Part shown: piece by piece, positions 6,418 to 15,051 of the stretch | Layout: each line of letters opens with the position of its first letter | Position numbering within the stretch: the stretch's first letter is position 1 | Assembly (NCBI GenBank): GCA_963830775.1 | Contig: CAWHNT010000017.1 | Coordinates: 1 to 24,372, forward strand | Source: CAWHNT01 sp963830775 | GTDB lineage: Bacteria > Pseudomonadota > Alphaproteobacteria > Geminicoccales > Geminicoccaceae | DNA length: 24,372 nucleotides | Direction of reading: 5' to 3' | Notes under the pieces: generated by a model | The model's database searches: none | Seen by the model: the letters and a program-made list of their open reading frames with translations, nothing else | What the model was told of the DNA's origin: nothing | Translations under genes and position numbers: made by a program

Positions 6418-8508
6418 TCAGAGGCCGGGCAGGCGGAGCAGGCGTTCGTCCGCAGCTGCCAGAGCTTTGGTAGGCCGACGCTCGGCAATTTCCTGGACGC
6501 CTATCCGGACCTGCTCGGTATCGAGGGCCGCGACGAGAATCTGCCATGGTGCCGATGGCATCAGCTGGTTGGCCGGCAGGACGCCCTTGCGGATGAGCTT
6601 GTGCACGGAAGGAACGCAGATACCGAGCCGGTGGGCGGCAGCATCGGCGCTGATCGTTTGGGGCCGGTCGGTTTCAGCGTCGAAGGCGGGGACGCCCAGA
6701 CGATCGCGCAGCTCGGCCACGCGCACCGTCGTCCAGGTCAGACCGTCCGGCGTCTTGCAGCGCATCCGGTTCATGGTGACGGCGAGCTCGCGATCCGGCC
6801 ATTGGCCGCCGAGCGTGCGGATGACCGCCACGGCGCTGGGACTGAGGTCCGTGGGATAGCCGCCTGCCCGCCGTCGCGCGACCCGGACTTCGGTGTGGCG
6901 CCCGCCGATCCAGTGGATCAGGAGAACGGCTTCGTGTGCTTCATCGTCGAGATCGATGACGATTTCCTCGATCAGCAAGCGCACGATCCGCTGCTTGGCG
7001 CGGGCGTCGGTCCCGACAGCATTCCAGACCCGAGGGAGGTCGCGAGCCAGGCGCAGCAGGGCTTCGGGGTCGACCCGTGGCCGTGCCTCGAGCTCGTCAT
7101 CCAGCCGTACTGTGCGTCGTTCGAGAGCAGCGACACGCTCGAGCGCCGCGTTCCATCGCGCCTCCAGCTCGCGCGCGACATGCCGCTTGGCCGGGTCCAC
7201 GTGGTCGTAGCGGCGCTCGGCCAGCGAGGCCTCGTAGCGGGCCTCCTCGAGCTCGCGTCCGACTGCACGCCGAACATCGTCGACCGCCTTCGCGGTCTGC
7301 TCAGCCGCGAGCAGCGCTGCCTCTACGGCCGGCTCGGCCACGGCCTCCAGGATCCGCTCGACGATTGCCCGGTCGACCCGAATGCCGCCGATCCCGATGC
7401 AGAGCCCGGACCCGACATGCGCGTCGTCGCCCCGGCACTGGTAGCGGTGCGCGTGGCCGCTCCGCATGCCGTAGAACACCCGCATCATCCGGCCACAGCG
7501 GCCGCACCGCACGAGGCCGGTGAGCAAGGCGCGCCCGCCACGTCCGGACTTGCGGGCCGCCCGCCGCTTCATGTGGGCGTTCTCGACCAGCATGCGCTGG
7601 TTCTCCTCGAACCGCTCCCAATCGATGTAGCCTTCATGGTGATCGCGGATCAGGACATTCCACGACGAGATCGCCTTGCTGTGCCCGGTGGTCTTCACAG
7701 CACGGCCGTCGACGATGCGCGTGCGCTCGCCGCGGCGGCCGAAGGCATAGGCGCCAGCGTAGAGCGGATTATGCAGCACTTGCACGATGCTGTGGTAGGC
7801 CGGCTTGCGCCACTCGATCCGGCGGACGATGCCGTTGCGCCTGACCACGGGCAGCTGCAGGGCAGCGTCGCGGACCCACAGGAAGACCTGCCGTGCGCTG
7901 CCGAGCTCCTGGAACTTGGCGAACACGAGCTGGATAGCACCCTGAACCCGTTCGTCCGGATCGAGCTCGATCCGCCCGTCCTCGCTCCAGACCAGGCCCG
8001 GCGGTAGGGTGAAGCGGAGCGCGCCGCGGCCGGCTTTGCTGTCCCTGGCAGCCAGGCCGCGCTGTCGGAGAAGGCTGAGCTCGTATTCGGACATGGTCCC
8101 CTTCAGGCCGAGCAGCAGCCGGTCGTTCATCAGGCGCGGGTCGTAGACCCCGTCCGGATCGATCACCAAGGCGCCAGTCAGGGCACAGAGATCGACCAGA
8201 TGGTGCCAGTCGCGCCCATTGCGCGCCAGCCGCGACGCCTCGATGCAGAACACGGCGCCAACGGCACCGGCGCAGAGTTCGGCAACCAGGCGCTGGAAGC
8301 CGGGACGCGCGGCAAGGCCGGAGCCCGAGCGGCCGAGGTCGTCGTCGATCACGGTAACCGACACGAAGCCGGCGGCGCGGGCGGCGTCCGCGAGAGCGTA
8401 TTGACGCTTCTGGCTCTCGAGGTTGCCCTGCACCTGCGTCATCGTCGATTGCCGGACGTAGACGACGGCGCCACGTGCCAGATGATCAGCGGCGATCTTG
8501 GTGCTCAT
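6418..8508 (-). CDS. Large serine recombinase (element 2), 696 aa
   Basis: This is a second, clearly different large serine recombinase, which would move its element by phosphoserine chemistry. The nucleophile is Ser21 in YVRQS. The resolvase domain also has VIDDDLGRSGSG, EASRLARNGRDW and LLLGLKGTMSEYE. The recombinase domain (about 170-300) is followed by a zinc-ribbon segment (C335, C338, C358, C370), a coiled coil (about 405-470), and a C-terminal helix-turn-helix-like segment (AAAHRLGICVPSVHKLIRKG) where element 1's recombinase has its own. The overall plan matches the 705-aa enzyme but the sequence is well diverged. The ORF is intact although the surrounding IS66 genes are frameshifted. 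Confidence 0.95.
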   Translation of the reverse strand: MSTKIAADHLARGAVVYVRQSTMTQVQGNLESQKRQYALADAARAAGFVSVTVIDDDLGRSGSGLAARPGFQRLVAELCAGAVGAVFCIEASRLARNGRDWHHLVDLCALTGALVIDPDGVYDPRLMNDRLLLGLKGTMSEYELSLLRQRGLAARDSKAGRGALRFTLPPGLVWSEDGRIELDPDERVQGAIQLVFAKFQELGSARQVFLWVRDAALQLPVVRRNGIVRRIEWRKPAYHSIVQVLHNPLYAGAYAFGRRGERTRIVDGRAVKTTGHSKAISSWNVLIRDHHEGYIDWERFEENQRMLVENAHMKRRAARKSGRGGRALLTGLVRCGRCGRMMRVFYGMRSGHAHRYQCRGDDAHVGSGLCIGIGGIRVDRAIVERILEAVAEPAVEAALLAAEQTAKAVDDVRRAVGRELEEARYEASLAERRYDHVDPAKRHVARELEARWNAALERVAALERRTVRLDDELEARPRVDPEALLRLARDLPRVWNAVGTDARAKQRIVRLLIEEIVIDLDDEAHEAVLLIHWIGGRHTEVRVARRRAGGYPTDLSPSAVAVIRTLGGQWPDRELAVTMNRMRCKTPDGLTWTTVRVAELRDRLGVPAFDAETDRPQTISADAAAHRLGICVPSVHKLIRKGVLPANQLMPSAPWQILVAALDTEQVRIGVQEIAERRPTKALAAADERLLRLPGL

Positions 8509-8680
8509 CGCTGGCCTCCCCGCTGCCCGTCGTTGCCGTCATCATGCCCATCGCCGCCAGCAACAGTTCGGCCAGTGCCTCGAGCAACGCCGCCGACGGC
8601 GGCACCTTTGGCAGCTGGTCGCGATCGGCTTCGAAGCTCAGGCGCAGTTGGGCTGGCGATGGTGGGCGATGTCGAGGCAC
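8486..8680 (-). CDS. Small ORF overlapping the recombinase start (element 2)
   Basis: This 64-aa ORF ends 22 nt inside the recombinase gene. It contains a leucine-rich helical stretch (PPSAALLEALAELLLAAMG) after a polar N-terminus, the same position and general character as the small ORF in element 1. No known family is recognised. An overlapping 109-aa frame (8505-8834) is an alternative. Conserved placement in two diverged elements is the main support. Confidence 0.4.
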   Translation of the reverse strand: MPRHRPPSPAQLRLSFEADRDQLPKVPPSAALLEALAELLLAAMGMMTATTGSGEASDEHQDRR

Positions 8681-9004
8681 CGGCGACCTCCTGGGATGCT
8701 GGACATCCGCAGGATGACCCGGACAGCTGGCGCCCCGACATCTCGTCGAGGACGGCCGCCAGCTTCACCAGGGCTTGGAGCGCGACGCGCGGCGGACCCT
8801 GATCCATGCCAGCACAGGCCACCGGGTCGCACATCCAGCGTGGCAGCTCGCGCAGTCGTCCTGGTTGATCCTCGACCAGGACAATGTCGGAGCCCCCGCG
8901 ACGTGCACCTTCGCGCAGACGAAGCCGCTGGCCAAAAAGCGGATGCCACCGATAGGCGATCGTCGTGAGTACCGGTTCATATGCGGAATGACGTGCGTTC
9001 TGGT

Positions 9005-9199
9005 GATCTTTTGAAGATTCTTTGGCATGACACCCAAGGCATGTGCCTGTTCGTGAAGAGGCTGGAAGCTGGCCGCTTCATCTGGCCCTCACCGGCGGAT
9101 GGTGTGGTGACGATATCGACGGGTCAGCTCGGCTATCTTCTCGAAGGGATTGACTGGAGGATGCCACGCCAGACGTGGCGACCACAGGCTGCAGGCTGA
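9005..9199 (+). pseudogene. tnpB: IS66 tnpB, 3' half
   Basis: This is the continuation of tnpB after element 2: DLLKILWHDTQGMCLFVKRL, then GRFIWPSPADGVV, LGYLLEGIDWRMP and the stop at 9197-9199. Joined with the 5' half it gives a full TnpB of roughly normal size (about 115 aa). It lies upstream of tnpC as usual for IS66. Confidence 0.9.
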
Positions 9200-9271
9200 A
9201 TCACCTCATTTTTACTACGAGCGCTGGCATTAGCCTCTTTAGGCAGTGCTGCTGTTGTGCTTGGTAGAGGC

Positions 9272-10891
9272 ATGTCAACCGGCCGCGAGCCACTGCCCTC
9301 CGATCTCGCCACGGCGCACGCGATGATCCTGGCCGAGCGCGCAGCCCGGCTCGAGGCCGAGGCACGGGCCAGGGACGCCGAGGCTGAGGTGTCGGGCGTC
9401 CGGCTGGAGATCGAGCGCCTGCAGGCTGCTGCTCGCCAGGATGCGGCGCGAGCGGTTCGGCCAGTCCTCCGAGCGCGGCGCCAGGCTCGATCGAGCAGCT
9501 CGAGCTGCAGCTTGCCGAGCTCGAGGAGGGCGTGGCGGAGGAGGAGGCGGCAGCCGAGATCGCCGCCCCGGCGACGGAGCCTGCGGCGCGTCCGCGACGC
9601 ACTCGCAAGCCGGCCCGCCGCCCGCTGCCGGAGAACCTGCCGCGCGAGCGCATCGTCTATCCCGCCCCTTGCGCCTGCCCCAAGTGCGGCGGCCCGGTCC
9701 GCAAGCTGGGCGAGGATGTCACCGAGACGCTCGAGTGCGAGCCGCGGCGCTGGAAGGTGGTCGAGCATGTGCGGGAGAAGGTCAGCTGCCGCTCGCTGCG
9801 AGGCGATCAGCCAGCCGCCGGCACCCTCGCACCCGATCGCCCGCGGGCGAGCCGGGCCGAACCTGCTGGCCCTCGTGCTGGCGGCGAAGTACGGCCAGCA
9901 CCTGCCGCTGACCCGGCAGAGTGCGATCTACGCCCGCGAGGGGGTCGAGATCGACGTCTCGCACGCTGGCGGACTGGGTGGGTGCCGCGGCCGCCAGCCT
10001 GATGCCGCTGGTCGAGGAGGTCCGGGCGCACGTCTTCGCGGCCGAGCGGCTGCACGGCGACGACACCACCGTGCCGGTGCTGGCCAAGGAGCGGACCAGG
10101 ATCGGCCGCTTGTGGGTCTACGTCCGGGACGACCGGCCGTTCGCCGGGCCCGATCCGCCGGCAGCGGCGTTCTTCTACTCGCCCGACCGCGGCGGGCATG
10201 CATCCCGAGCGCCACCTGGCCGGGTTCGCCGGCATCCTGCAGGCGGACGCCTATGGCGGGTTCAACCGGCTCTACGAGCCCGAACCGGGAGCCGGGGCCG
10301 ATCCTCGAGGCGGCCTGTTGGGCGCATGCCCGAAGCAAGCTGTACGAGCTGGCTGCGATCGGCAAGGCGCCGATCGCGGCCGAGGCGGTGCGGCGCATCG
10401 ATCGAGCTGTTCGCGGTCGAGCGCGACGATCGCGGGCCTGAGCTGCCGAGGCAGCGGCTGGCGGTCCGGCAGGAGCGGTCGGCGCCGATCCTGGCCGAGC
10501 TCGAGCCCTGGCTGCGGCATGCAGCAGGAGCGGCTCTCGCGCAAGTCGGAGGTCGGCAAGGCGATCGCCTACACGACCAGGCGCTGGGAGGCGCTCACCC
10601 GGTTCATGGAGCGACGGCCGGATCTGCCTCACGAACAACGCGGCCGAGCGGGCGCTGCGCGGCGTGGCCGTCGGCAGGCGCAACTGGACCTTCGCCGGCT
10701 CCGACCGCGGCGGCGAGCGGGCGGCGGCGATCTACACCCTGATCGAGACCGCCAAGCTCAACGGCGTCGACCCGCAGGCTTGGCTCGCCGACGTCCTCGC
10801 CCGGATTGCCGACCATCCCGCCAAGCGGATCACGGATCTGCTGCCATGGAATTGGCGGGCCGAGCGGCTCGCGGCCGCCGTCGAGCCCTGA
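9272..10891 (+). pseudogene. tnpC: IS66 transposase tnpC with many single-base frameshifts
   Basis: This is the DDE transposase of IS66. Full-length homology can be followed by hopping frames: an N-terminal coiled coil, MRRERFGQSSERG, the zinc-finger-like CACPKCGGPVRKLGED, LHGDDTTVPVL (first Asp), LQADAYGGFNRLYEP (second Asp), and NNAAERALRGVAVGRRNW (Glu), ending in LLPWNWRAERLAAAVEP. Each hop is explained by one extra base, near 9430, 9489, 9796, 9962, 10197, 10282, 10403, 10518 and 10612, with three more possible at 10428-10451. No hop needs a lost base, and the protein between hops is otherwise well preserved. No IS66 right end (CGCCGCTTAC) was found downstream. Confidence 0.9.
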
Positions 10892-10942
10892 GCGTCGTGC
10901 CGGCCCGACGATGCTCGCGAAGCTCCTGCAGGTGAGGACCTC

Positions 10943-11267
10943 ATGCCCGCCCACGATCACCCCCTGCTCGGCAAGTGGCGGATCGTCGAGATGGAGCTGT
11001 GGGACAGCCGACTTCCTCGACCTGGTCGAGCCCGCCTACATCACCTTCGATCGGCAGGGTCGCGGCGAGTTCGTCTTCGGCGCGGTCCAGGGCAGTCTCC
11101 ACTGCCGCTACGGCCCGGACAGCGTCCGCTTCACCTGGCAAGGCTTCGACGAGATGGATCCCGCCTGCGGCGCCGGTGATGCCGAACTCGACGAAGATGG
11201 GCTTCTCACGGGCGAGATCCGCTTCCACGACGGCGACGATTCCACCTTCAAGGCGCGCCGATGGTGA
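10943..11267 (+). pseudogene. Conserved hypothetical protein, one frameshift
   Basis: This small gene starts at ATG 10943 (LLGKWRIVEMELWD). After one extra base near 11008 it continues as DFLDLVEPAYITFDRQGRG and on to a stop at 11265-11267. The repaired product is about 108 aa, acidic and rich in aromatic residues. I have the impression of a conserved proteobacterial hypothetical with the WRIVEMELWD start, but I cannot name a family or function. It is convergent with the next gene, their stops only 6 bp apart, so the pair may be an original chromosomal or plasmid locus. Confidence 0.6.
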
Positions 11268-11273
11268 CCTCCT

Positions 11274-12443
11274 TCACGGCCCGCCGGGCCCGTCATCTCG
11301 CCCGGTTCCGACCAGGCCCGCCGCCCGTAGGCGGCCGATGAGGCTCGGCTTCTTGGCGTGCTGCTCGTGAAGGCGGCCCAAGCGTGCCTCGACCTCCTCC
11401 CGCCGCCCCGAACGGACCGCAAGCTCGCGCAGGTCCCTCAGGAGCGCCACCGCGGCGTCGTACTTGCCGGGCTGCTTGGTCGCGATCAGCGCCTCCACCT
11501 CACCCCAGGCCTCCGCCTCACGCCGGGCCAGCGAAGTGAGATGGCGCTCGCGAGCCTCGGCGGCCTCGCGTTCCTGCCGGGCCCGCTCGCGGGCGGCGCG
11601 CTCGGCCTCTCGCCGTCGCCGCTCCTCAGTGCGCTGCTCGGCGGCCTCGAGGAGCTCGCCGACGGTACGCCGTCCGGCTGCCGTATCGGACGGGGACGCA
11701 GCACGGGAGTTGCGGAAGCGGCGGACGAGCTCGGCGCGAAGGTGCGGCTCGTCGCCCCTGATGAGCCGCACGAGCAGCGCGGTCTTCTCCGCCTCCGGCA
11801 AGCCCGAGACCCAGCGCTCCACGTCTCTCGGCCGGGAGGGTCTCCTCCGCTTCCGGGCTGCCCGCCGCCGCGGCCTCGAGGAGGTCGCGGTCGACGCGCA
11901 TGAACGTGACGAAGGCCTCGAGCGCCGCGCTGAGCCTGCCGAGCCCCGGCGGGCAAGGTGGCTCCTCCTCAGCGTCATCGAGCTCGCCGGCCTGCGCGCA
12001 CAGCAGCCAGCCCAGGTAGAGGGCGCGCAAGTCGCCGCTCGGCGATCTCGGCGCGCAGCGGGACGAGCGAGGACAGGCTGCCGTCCTCATCCTCCTCGAA
12101 CCAGTCGCTGCCCTCCTCCTCTGACAAGAACTCGAGGATGACGTGCTCGCCCTTGACCCGCGCCGAGGCCGCCTCCCCGCGGCAGTACCGCCTCGCCGTG
12201 GCCGGATCGAGCACGCGCCGGGGAAGACGCAGCATGAGCTCGTGCGTGCCCCAGTTCGCGAAGTAGAGAAAGGCGTCGAAGTACCTCTCCATCCAGGCGC
12301 GGGGATCGCCCTTGAAGTTCCCCCACTCGTAGTGGTTCGTGAACCGGGTGGCGGTGATGACGGCGCGCGACGAGACGGCACGGAGCTCCTGCATCTCGCG
12401 CTCGGTGAGCGGCCGGTCGATGGCCAGGAACTCGTAGATGCCG
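11274..12443 (-). pseudogene. Conserved hypothetical protein, N-terminally truncated and twice frameshifted
   Basis: On the minus strand the reading begins with YGIYEFLAIDRPLTEREMQE, continues through FTNHYEWGNFKGDPR and FLYFANWGTHELMLRLPRR, then GDLRALYLGWLLCAQAGELD, VERWVSGLPEAEKTALLVRL, a long charged coiled coil, and a C-terminus near GRLRAAGLVG. Two single-base insertions, near 12037 and 11841, explain the frame changes. The repaired length is close to 390 residues. The native start codon is absent because the IS110 element begins at about 12444. I recall similar hypothetical proteins in other proteobacteria but do not know their function. Confidence 0.65.
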
Positions 12444-12547
12444 TAATGGGCTTGGGCCGGAGGTAACCGGCGGGGCGGCTGTCCCCAGAGTGATGGTGTG
12501 TAGCGGGGTCCGAGCGGGTCGGCCCCAGGCATCATCGAGGGACAGCC

Positions 12548-13713
12548 ATGGAGCACTATGCCGGGATCGACGTCTCGCTGGAACGGAGCAGCGTGTGCGT
12601 GGTCGACGCGACGGGGCGGATTGTGCGTGAGGCCAAGGTGGCGAGCGAGCCGGAGGCGCTGGCCGGGTTCTTCGCGGGGCTCGGCTTGGCGCTGACCCGC
12701 ATCGGACTGGAAGCCGGGCCGCTCTCGCAATGGCTGCACGCCGGCTTGAGCGAGGCGGGCTTCGAAGCGGTGCTGCTGGAGACGCGGCATGTGAAGGCAG
12801 CACTTTCGGCGATGATCGTGAAGACAGACCGGAAGGATGCCCGCGGCATCGCCCAGCTGCTGCGGATGGGCTGGTACCGGCCGGTGCATTGCAAATCGCC
12901 CCCGGCCAGGAGGTCCGCGCACTCCTGGTCGGGCGCAAGCTGCTGCAGGGCAAGCTCCTGGACGTGGAGCTCGGCATCCGGGGGCTCCTCCGCGGCTTCG
13001 GGCTCAAGCTCGGCGAGGTCAGCAAGGGGCGCTTCGCGGCGCGGGTCCGTGAGCTGGTTGCGGGCCAGCCGATGTTGGAGCGGGTGGTCGAGCCGATGCT
13101 GCGCGCCCGCGAGGCGCTGCGATGTGAGTTCCACGTCCTGCACCGGGCGGTGCTGGCGATCGTGCGCGAGGACGCGGTCTGTCGGAGGCTGACGAGCGTG
13201 CCGGGGGTGGGTGCTCTGGTGGCGATCACCTTCACCTCGGCGGTCGACGACCCGGCCCGGTTCCGGCGCTCACGCAGCCTCGGCGCTTACTTCGGGCTGA
13301 CGCCCAAGAGGTACCAATCCGGGGAGACCGACGTGACCGGCGGGATCAGCAAGGCCGGGGACACGATGGTCCGCACCGCTCTCTACGAGGCGGCGAACGT
13401 GATGCTGACCCGGGCGGGCAAGTTCTCCACCCTCAAGCGCTGGGCGCTGGAGGTGGCCAAGCGCCGGGGCCCGCGGCGGGCCAAGGTGGCGCTGGCGCGC
13501 AAACTGGCGACCGTCCTGCACCGCCTGTGGGTCGACGGCAGCGAGTTCCGCTTCGGCAAGGAGGTGGCGGCCACAGGAACGGCTAAGGCAAGCAAGCGGC
13601 TTTGGGGCGAGACGGATCGTCTTGCCCCACCGAGGTCCCGTCGCCGGGACGCGGGAGCCGGTGAAGCCGGTGGTAGTACGGTGGCCCAGCCATACGGCTG
13701 GAACCACGCCTAA
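12548..13713 (+). pseudogene. IS110-family transposase, frameshifted at a C run
   Basis: The first frame has the RuvC-like DEDD start (YAGIDVSLERSSVCVVD), GLEAGPLSQWL and KTDRKDARGIAQLLRMGW. After a run of five Cs at 12891-12895 the frame changes (net -1), and homology resumes as APGQEVRALLVGRKLLQ, followed by LTSVPGVGALVAITF, FRRSRSLGAYFGLTP and the catalytic-serine region GGISKAGDTMVRTALYEAA. The start at 12548 begins MEHYAGID. The single shift in a homopolymer is a likely sequencing slip, so the gene may be intact in the organism. The C-terminal tail after about 13610 is low-complexity and may not be native. Confidence 0.85.
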
Positions 13714-13830
13714 CATAGATTGGCTCGCCGACTTCCCTCTGATGGCATGATGTGGCGGCCCGTGTGCCGACCACGGACGGAAGCATGACACCGGCGGCGA
13801 GATGAACACTCGGGGGACTTGACGCTCAAG
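13714..13830 (+). ncRNA. Candidate bridge-RNA region of the IS1111-like element
   Basis: This is the only sizeable non-coding stretch inside the element, and it lies 3' of the transposase, where IS1111-group elements are reported to encode their bridge RNA. A small stem can be drawn (CCGTG with CACGG around TGCCGAC, near 13768-13785). No loop sequences were matched to a target, so the call rests mainly on position. Confidence 0.3.
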
Positions 13831-13950
13831 AGCCCATTACGGAAGTACTGGTACTCGCTCACGGAGCCCCCTCATCACGCGAGCATGGCACCTCTGCCTG
13901 GCAGCCCCGTCCAGCTCGGCGCCGCGCTCGAGATCGCGCAGCCAAGGGGC

Positions 13951-14181
13951 TCAGCGGCGGACCGCGAACAGCTCACGAAACAGCCGCTCGGCCTCGCGCA
14001 AGCCCTCCTCCGTGAACACGACCGACTTGGCCTTGCTGACCGGGTCGGAGATGAACCCCTTCTGGTGCAGCCGATCCATCGCGGCCCAGTCGAAGCCCTT
14101 CCACGCTCGCCAACGGTCGTGCAGGCCAAGGTAGAGCAGCGCGAGGACGGCCTCGTCGATCCGATCGGTGTCGATCTCCAT
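13951..14181 (-). CDS. DUF6429-like small protein, 76 aa
   Basis: The product starts MEIDTDRIDEAVLALLYLGL and contains FDWAAMDRLHQKGFISDP and SVVFTEEGLREAERLFRELF. From memory this matches DUF6429, a small proteobacterial family of unknown function. The layout, with helices followed by a K-x-V-x-x-T-E-E-G-L stretch, resembles a winged helix and could bind DNA, but that is inference. The ORF is complete, with a good start, and stands alone between the IS110 right end and an IS5 fragment. It is one of the few undamaged non-transposon genes here. Confidence 0.75.
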   Translation of the reverse strand: MEIDTDRIDEAVLALLYLGLHDRWRAWKGFDWAAMDRLHQKGFISDPVSKAKSVVFTEEGLREAERLFRELFAVRR

Positions 14182-14284
14182 GACACCATCGCCTCAAGGA
14201 GCAGCGGCCAGTCAGGGCCGCCACGGCGATCATAACGCGTGGCGCGCGTCAACCAACCAGCCCGCGGTCCTCACCGGGTGCATA

Positions 14285-14412
14285 CGGTCTTGGCCCAGCG
14301 ACCAAAGCGGGTGTGGACCTTCTTCCAGGTGCCGAACCGCTCCGGCAGGTCGCGCCACGGGATGCCGGCACGGTAGCGGTACAGCACCGCCTCCACGAAC
14401 AGCCGGTTGTCC
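14285..14412 (-). pseudogene. IS5-family transposase, N-terminal fragment
   Basis: The minus strand encodes DNRLFVEAVLYRYRAGIPWR, then DLPERFGTWKKVHTRFGRWAK, the highly conserved N-terminal region of IS5-type OrfA transposases. It is cut on one side by the IS66 left end at 14413 and loses homology after RWAK at about 14285, followed by a stop at 14271. Confidence 0.8.
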
Positions 14413-14497
14413 GTAAGCGGCGCCTGACGCCCACCTTGCGGGTCGGCTGACAGCGACGAGGATGAAGGCCCCCGGCGGATCGGACGGGCCTGCATCT

Positions 14498-14853
14498 ATG
14501 AGTAATCCTAGTAGTACGACCAGTACGATGGCCGGCGGCGGCGCTGGACGGACGAGGAGAAGGCCTGGATCGTGGCCGAGAGCCTCGATCCGACCACGAC
14601 CGTTTCGGCGGTGGCCCGGCGCTACGGTCTGCACGCGAGCCAGCTGTTTACCTGGCGGCAGCGGCTCGCAACACCGGCGGCGCGTGATGCTCCCGCGTTC
14701 GTGCCGGTCGTGGTGACGGAGGACGGCACGGCCCTGGCTGAGGCCAGTGGCCGGATCGAGATCGCGCTCGGCCCAGCTGTCGTCCGCGTTGGTGCGGGCG
14801 TCGATGCCGCAGCACTGCGCCGGGTGCTCAAGGTGGTGCGAGACCTGACATGA
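14498..14853 (+). pseudogene. tnpA: IS66 tnpA, one frameshift near the start
   Basis: This IS66 TnpA contains a helix-turn-helix (TVSAVARRYGLHASQLFTWR) and ends RVLKVVRDLT, its stop overlapping the tnpB start as ATGA. The natural start appears to be ATG 14498 (MSNPSSTTST). The continuation RRRRWTDEEKAWIVAESLDP is in another frame, which one lost base near 14527 would explain. A start further in would give a shorter intact protein, so it may still be expressed. Confidence 0.75.
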
Positions 14854-15051
14854 TCACGGTCCCGCCGGGGGTGCGGATCCTCTTGGCAGCCCAGCCGGTC
14901 GACTTCCGCAAGGGCATGGATGGCTTGGCCGCCCTGGTGCAGCAGGCGCTGCGGGCCGACCCGTTCGCGGGCGAGGTGTTCATCTTCCGTCCCAAACGCG
15001 CCGACCGGGTGAAGATCCTGGTCTATGACGGCACCGGCCTGTGCGTCCTGT
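14850..15051 (+). pseudogene. tnpB: IS66 tnpB, truncated 5' part
   Basis: This encodes VRILLAAQPVDFRKGMDGLA, then FAGEVFIFRPKRADRVKILV and YDGTGLCVL, the first two thirds of IS66 TnpB. Homology ends at about 15050, just before the conserved K-R-L-E segment. A long open frame runs on to 17420, but everything between 15052 and 16898 in it is antisense to other genes. Confidence 0.85.

Larger units (their letters stand above)
6391..9006 (-). mobile_element. Serine-recombinase element 2 (about 2.6 kb)
   Basis: This element splits IS66 tnpB. The bases GAT occur at both junctions (6391-6393 and 9005-9007) and once in the rejoined gene, so the crossover lies in GAT. It has the same layout as element 1: the recombinase stop is about 25 nt inside the left end, the recombinase points left, and small ORFs lie upstream of it. 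Terminal inverted repeats are weak here, with only short matches such as GTGCATCCC and CGTCATTCC. Bases 8681-9004 contain an uncertain open frame on the minus strand (8505-8834) and otherwise nothing I recognise. Confidence 0.85.
12444..13839 (+). mobile_element. IS110-family (IS1111-like) insertion sequence
   Basis: TAATGGGCT (12444-12452) and AGCCCATTA (13831-13839) are a perfect 9-bp inverted repeat on either side of an IS110 transposase gene. This fits the subterminal inverted repeats typical of the IS1111 subgroup, so the true ends lie a few bases outside. The left end interrupts the upstream hypothetical gene at its N-terminus. About 117 bp of non-coding DNA separate the transposase stop from the right repeat. 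Confidence 0.75.
14413..15051 (+). mobile_element. IS66-family element, left part (second IS66)
   Basis: GTAAGCGGCGCCTGACG at 14413 has the sequence expected of an IS66 left terminal repeat, and it cuts into the IS5 fragment. It is followed by tnpA and the start of tnpB in the normal order. The element stops in tnpB where recombinase element 3 begins; the rest of tnpB, tnpC and the right end are absent from the window. Confidence 0.8.

Noticed and set aside
5337..6488. 383-codon minus-strand ORF over IS481
   Set aside because: It is a shadow of the IS481 transposase frame, with no family-like motifs.
6601..8007. 468-codon plus-strand ORF
   Set aside because: It lies wholly antisense to the clearly conserved 696-aa serine recombinase and has low-complexity Arg/Ala/Pro-rich composition.
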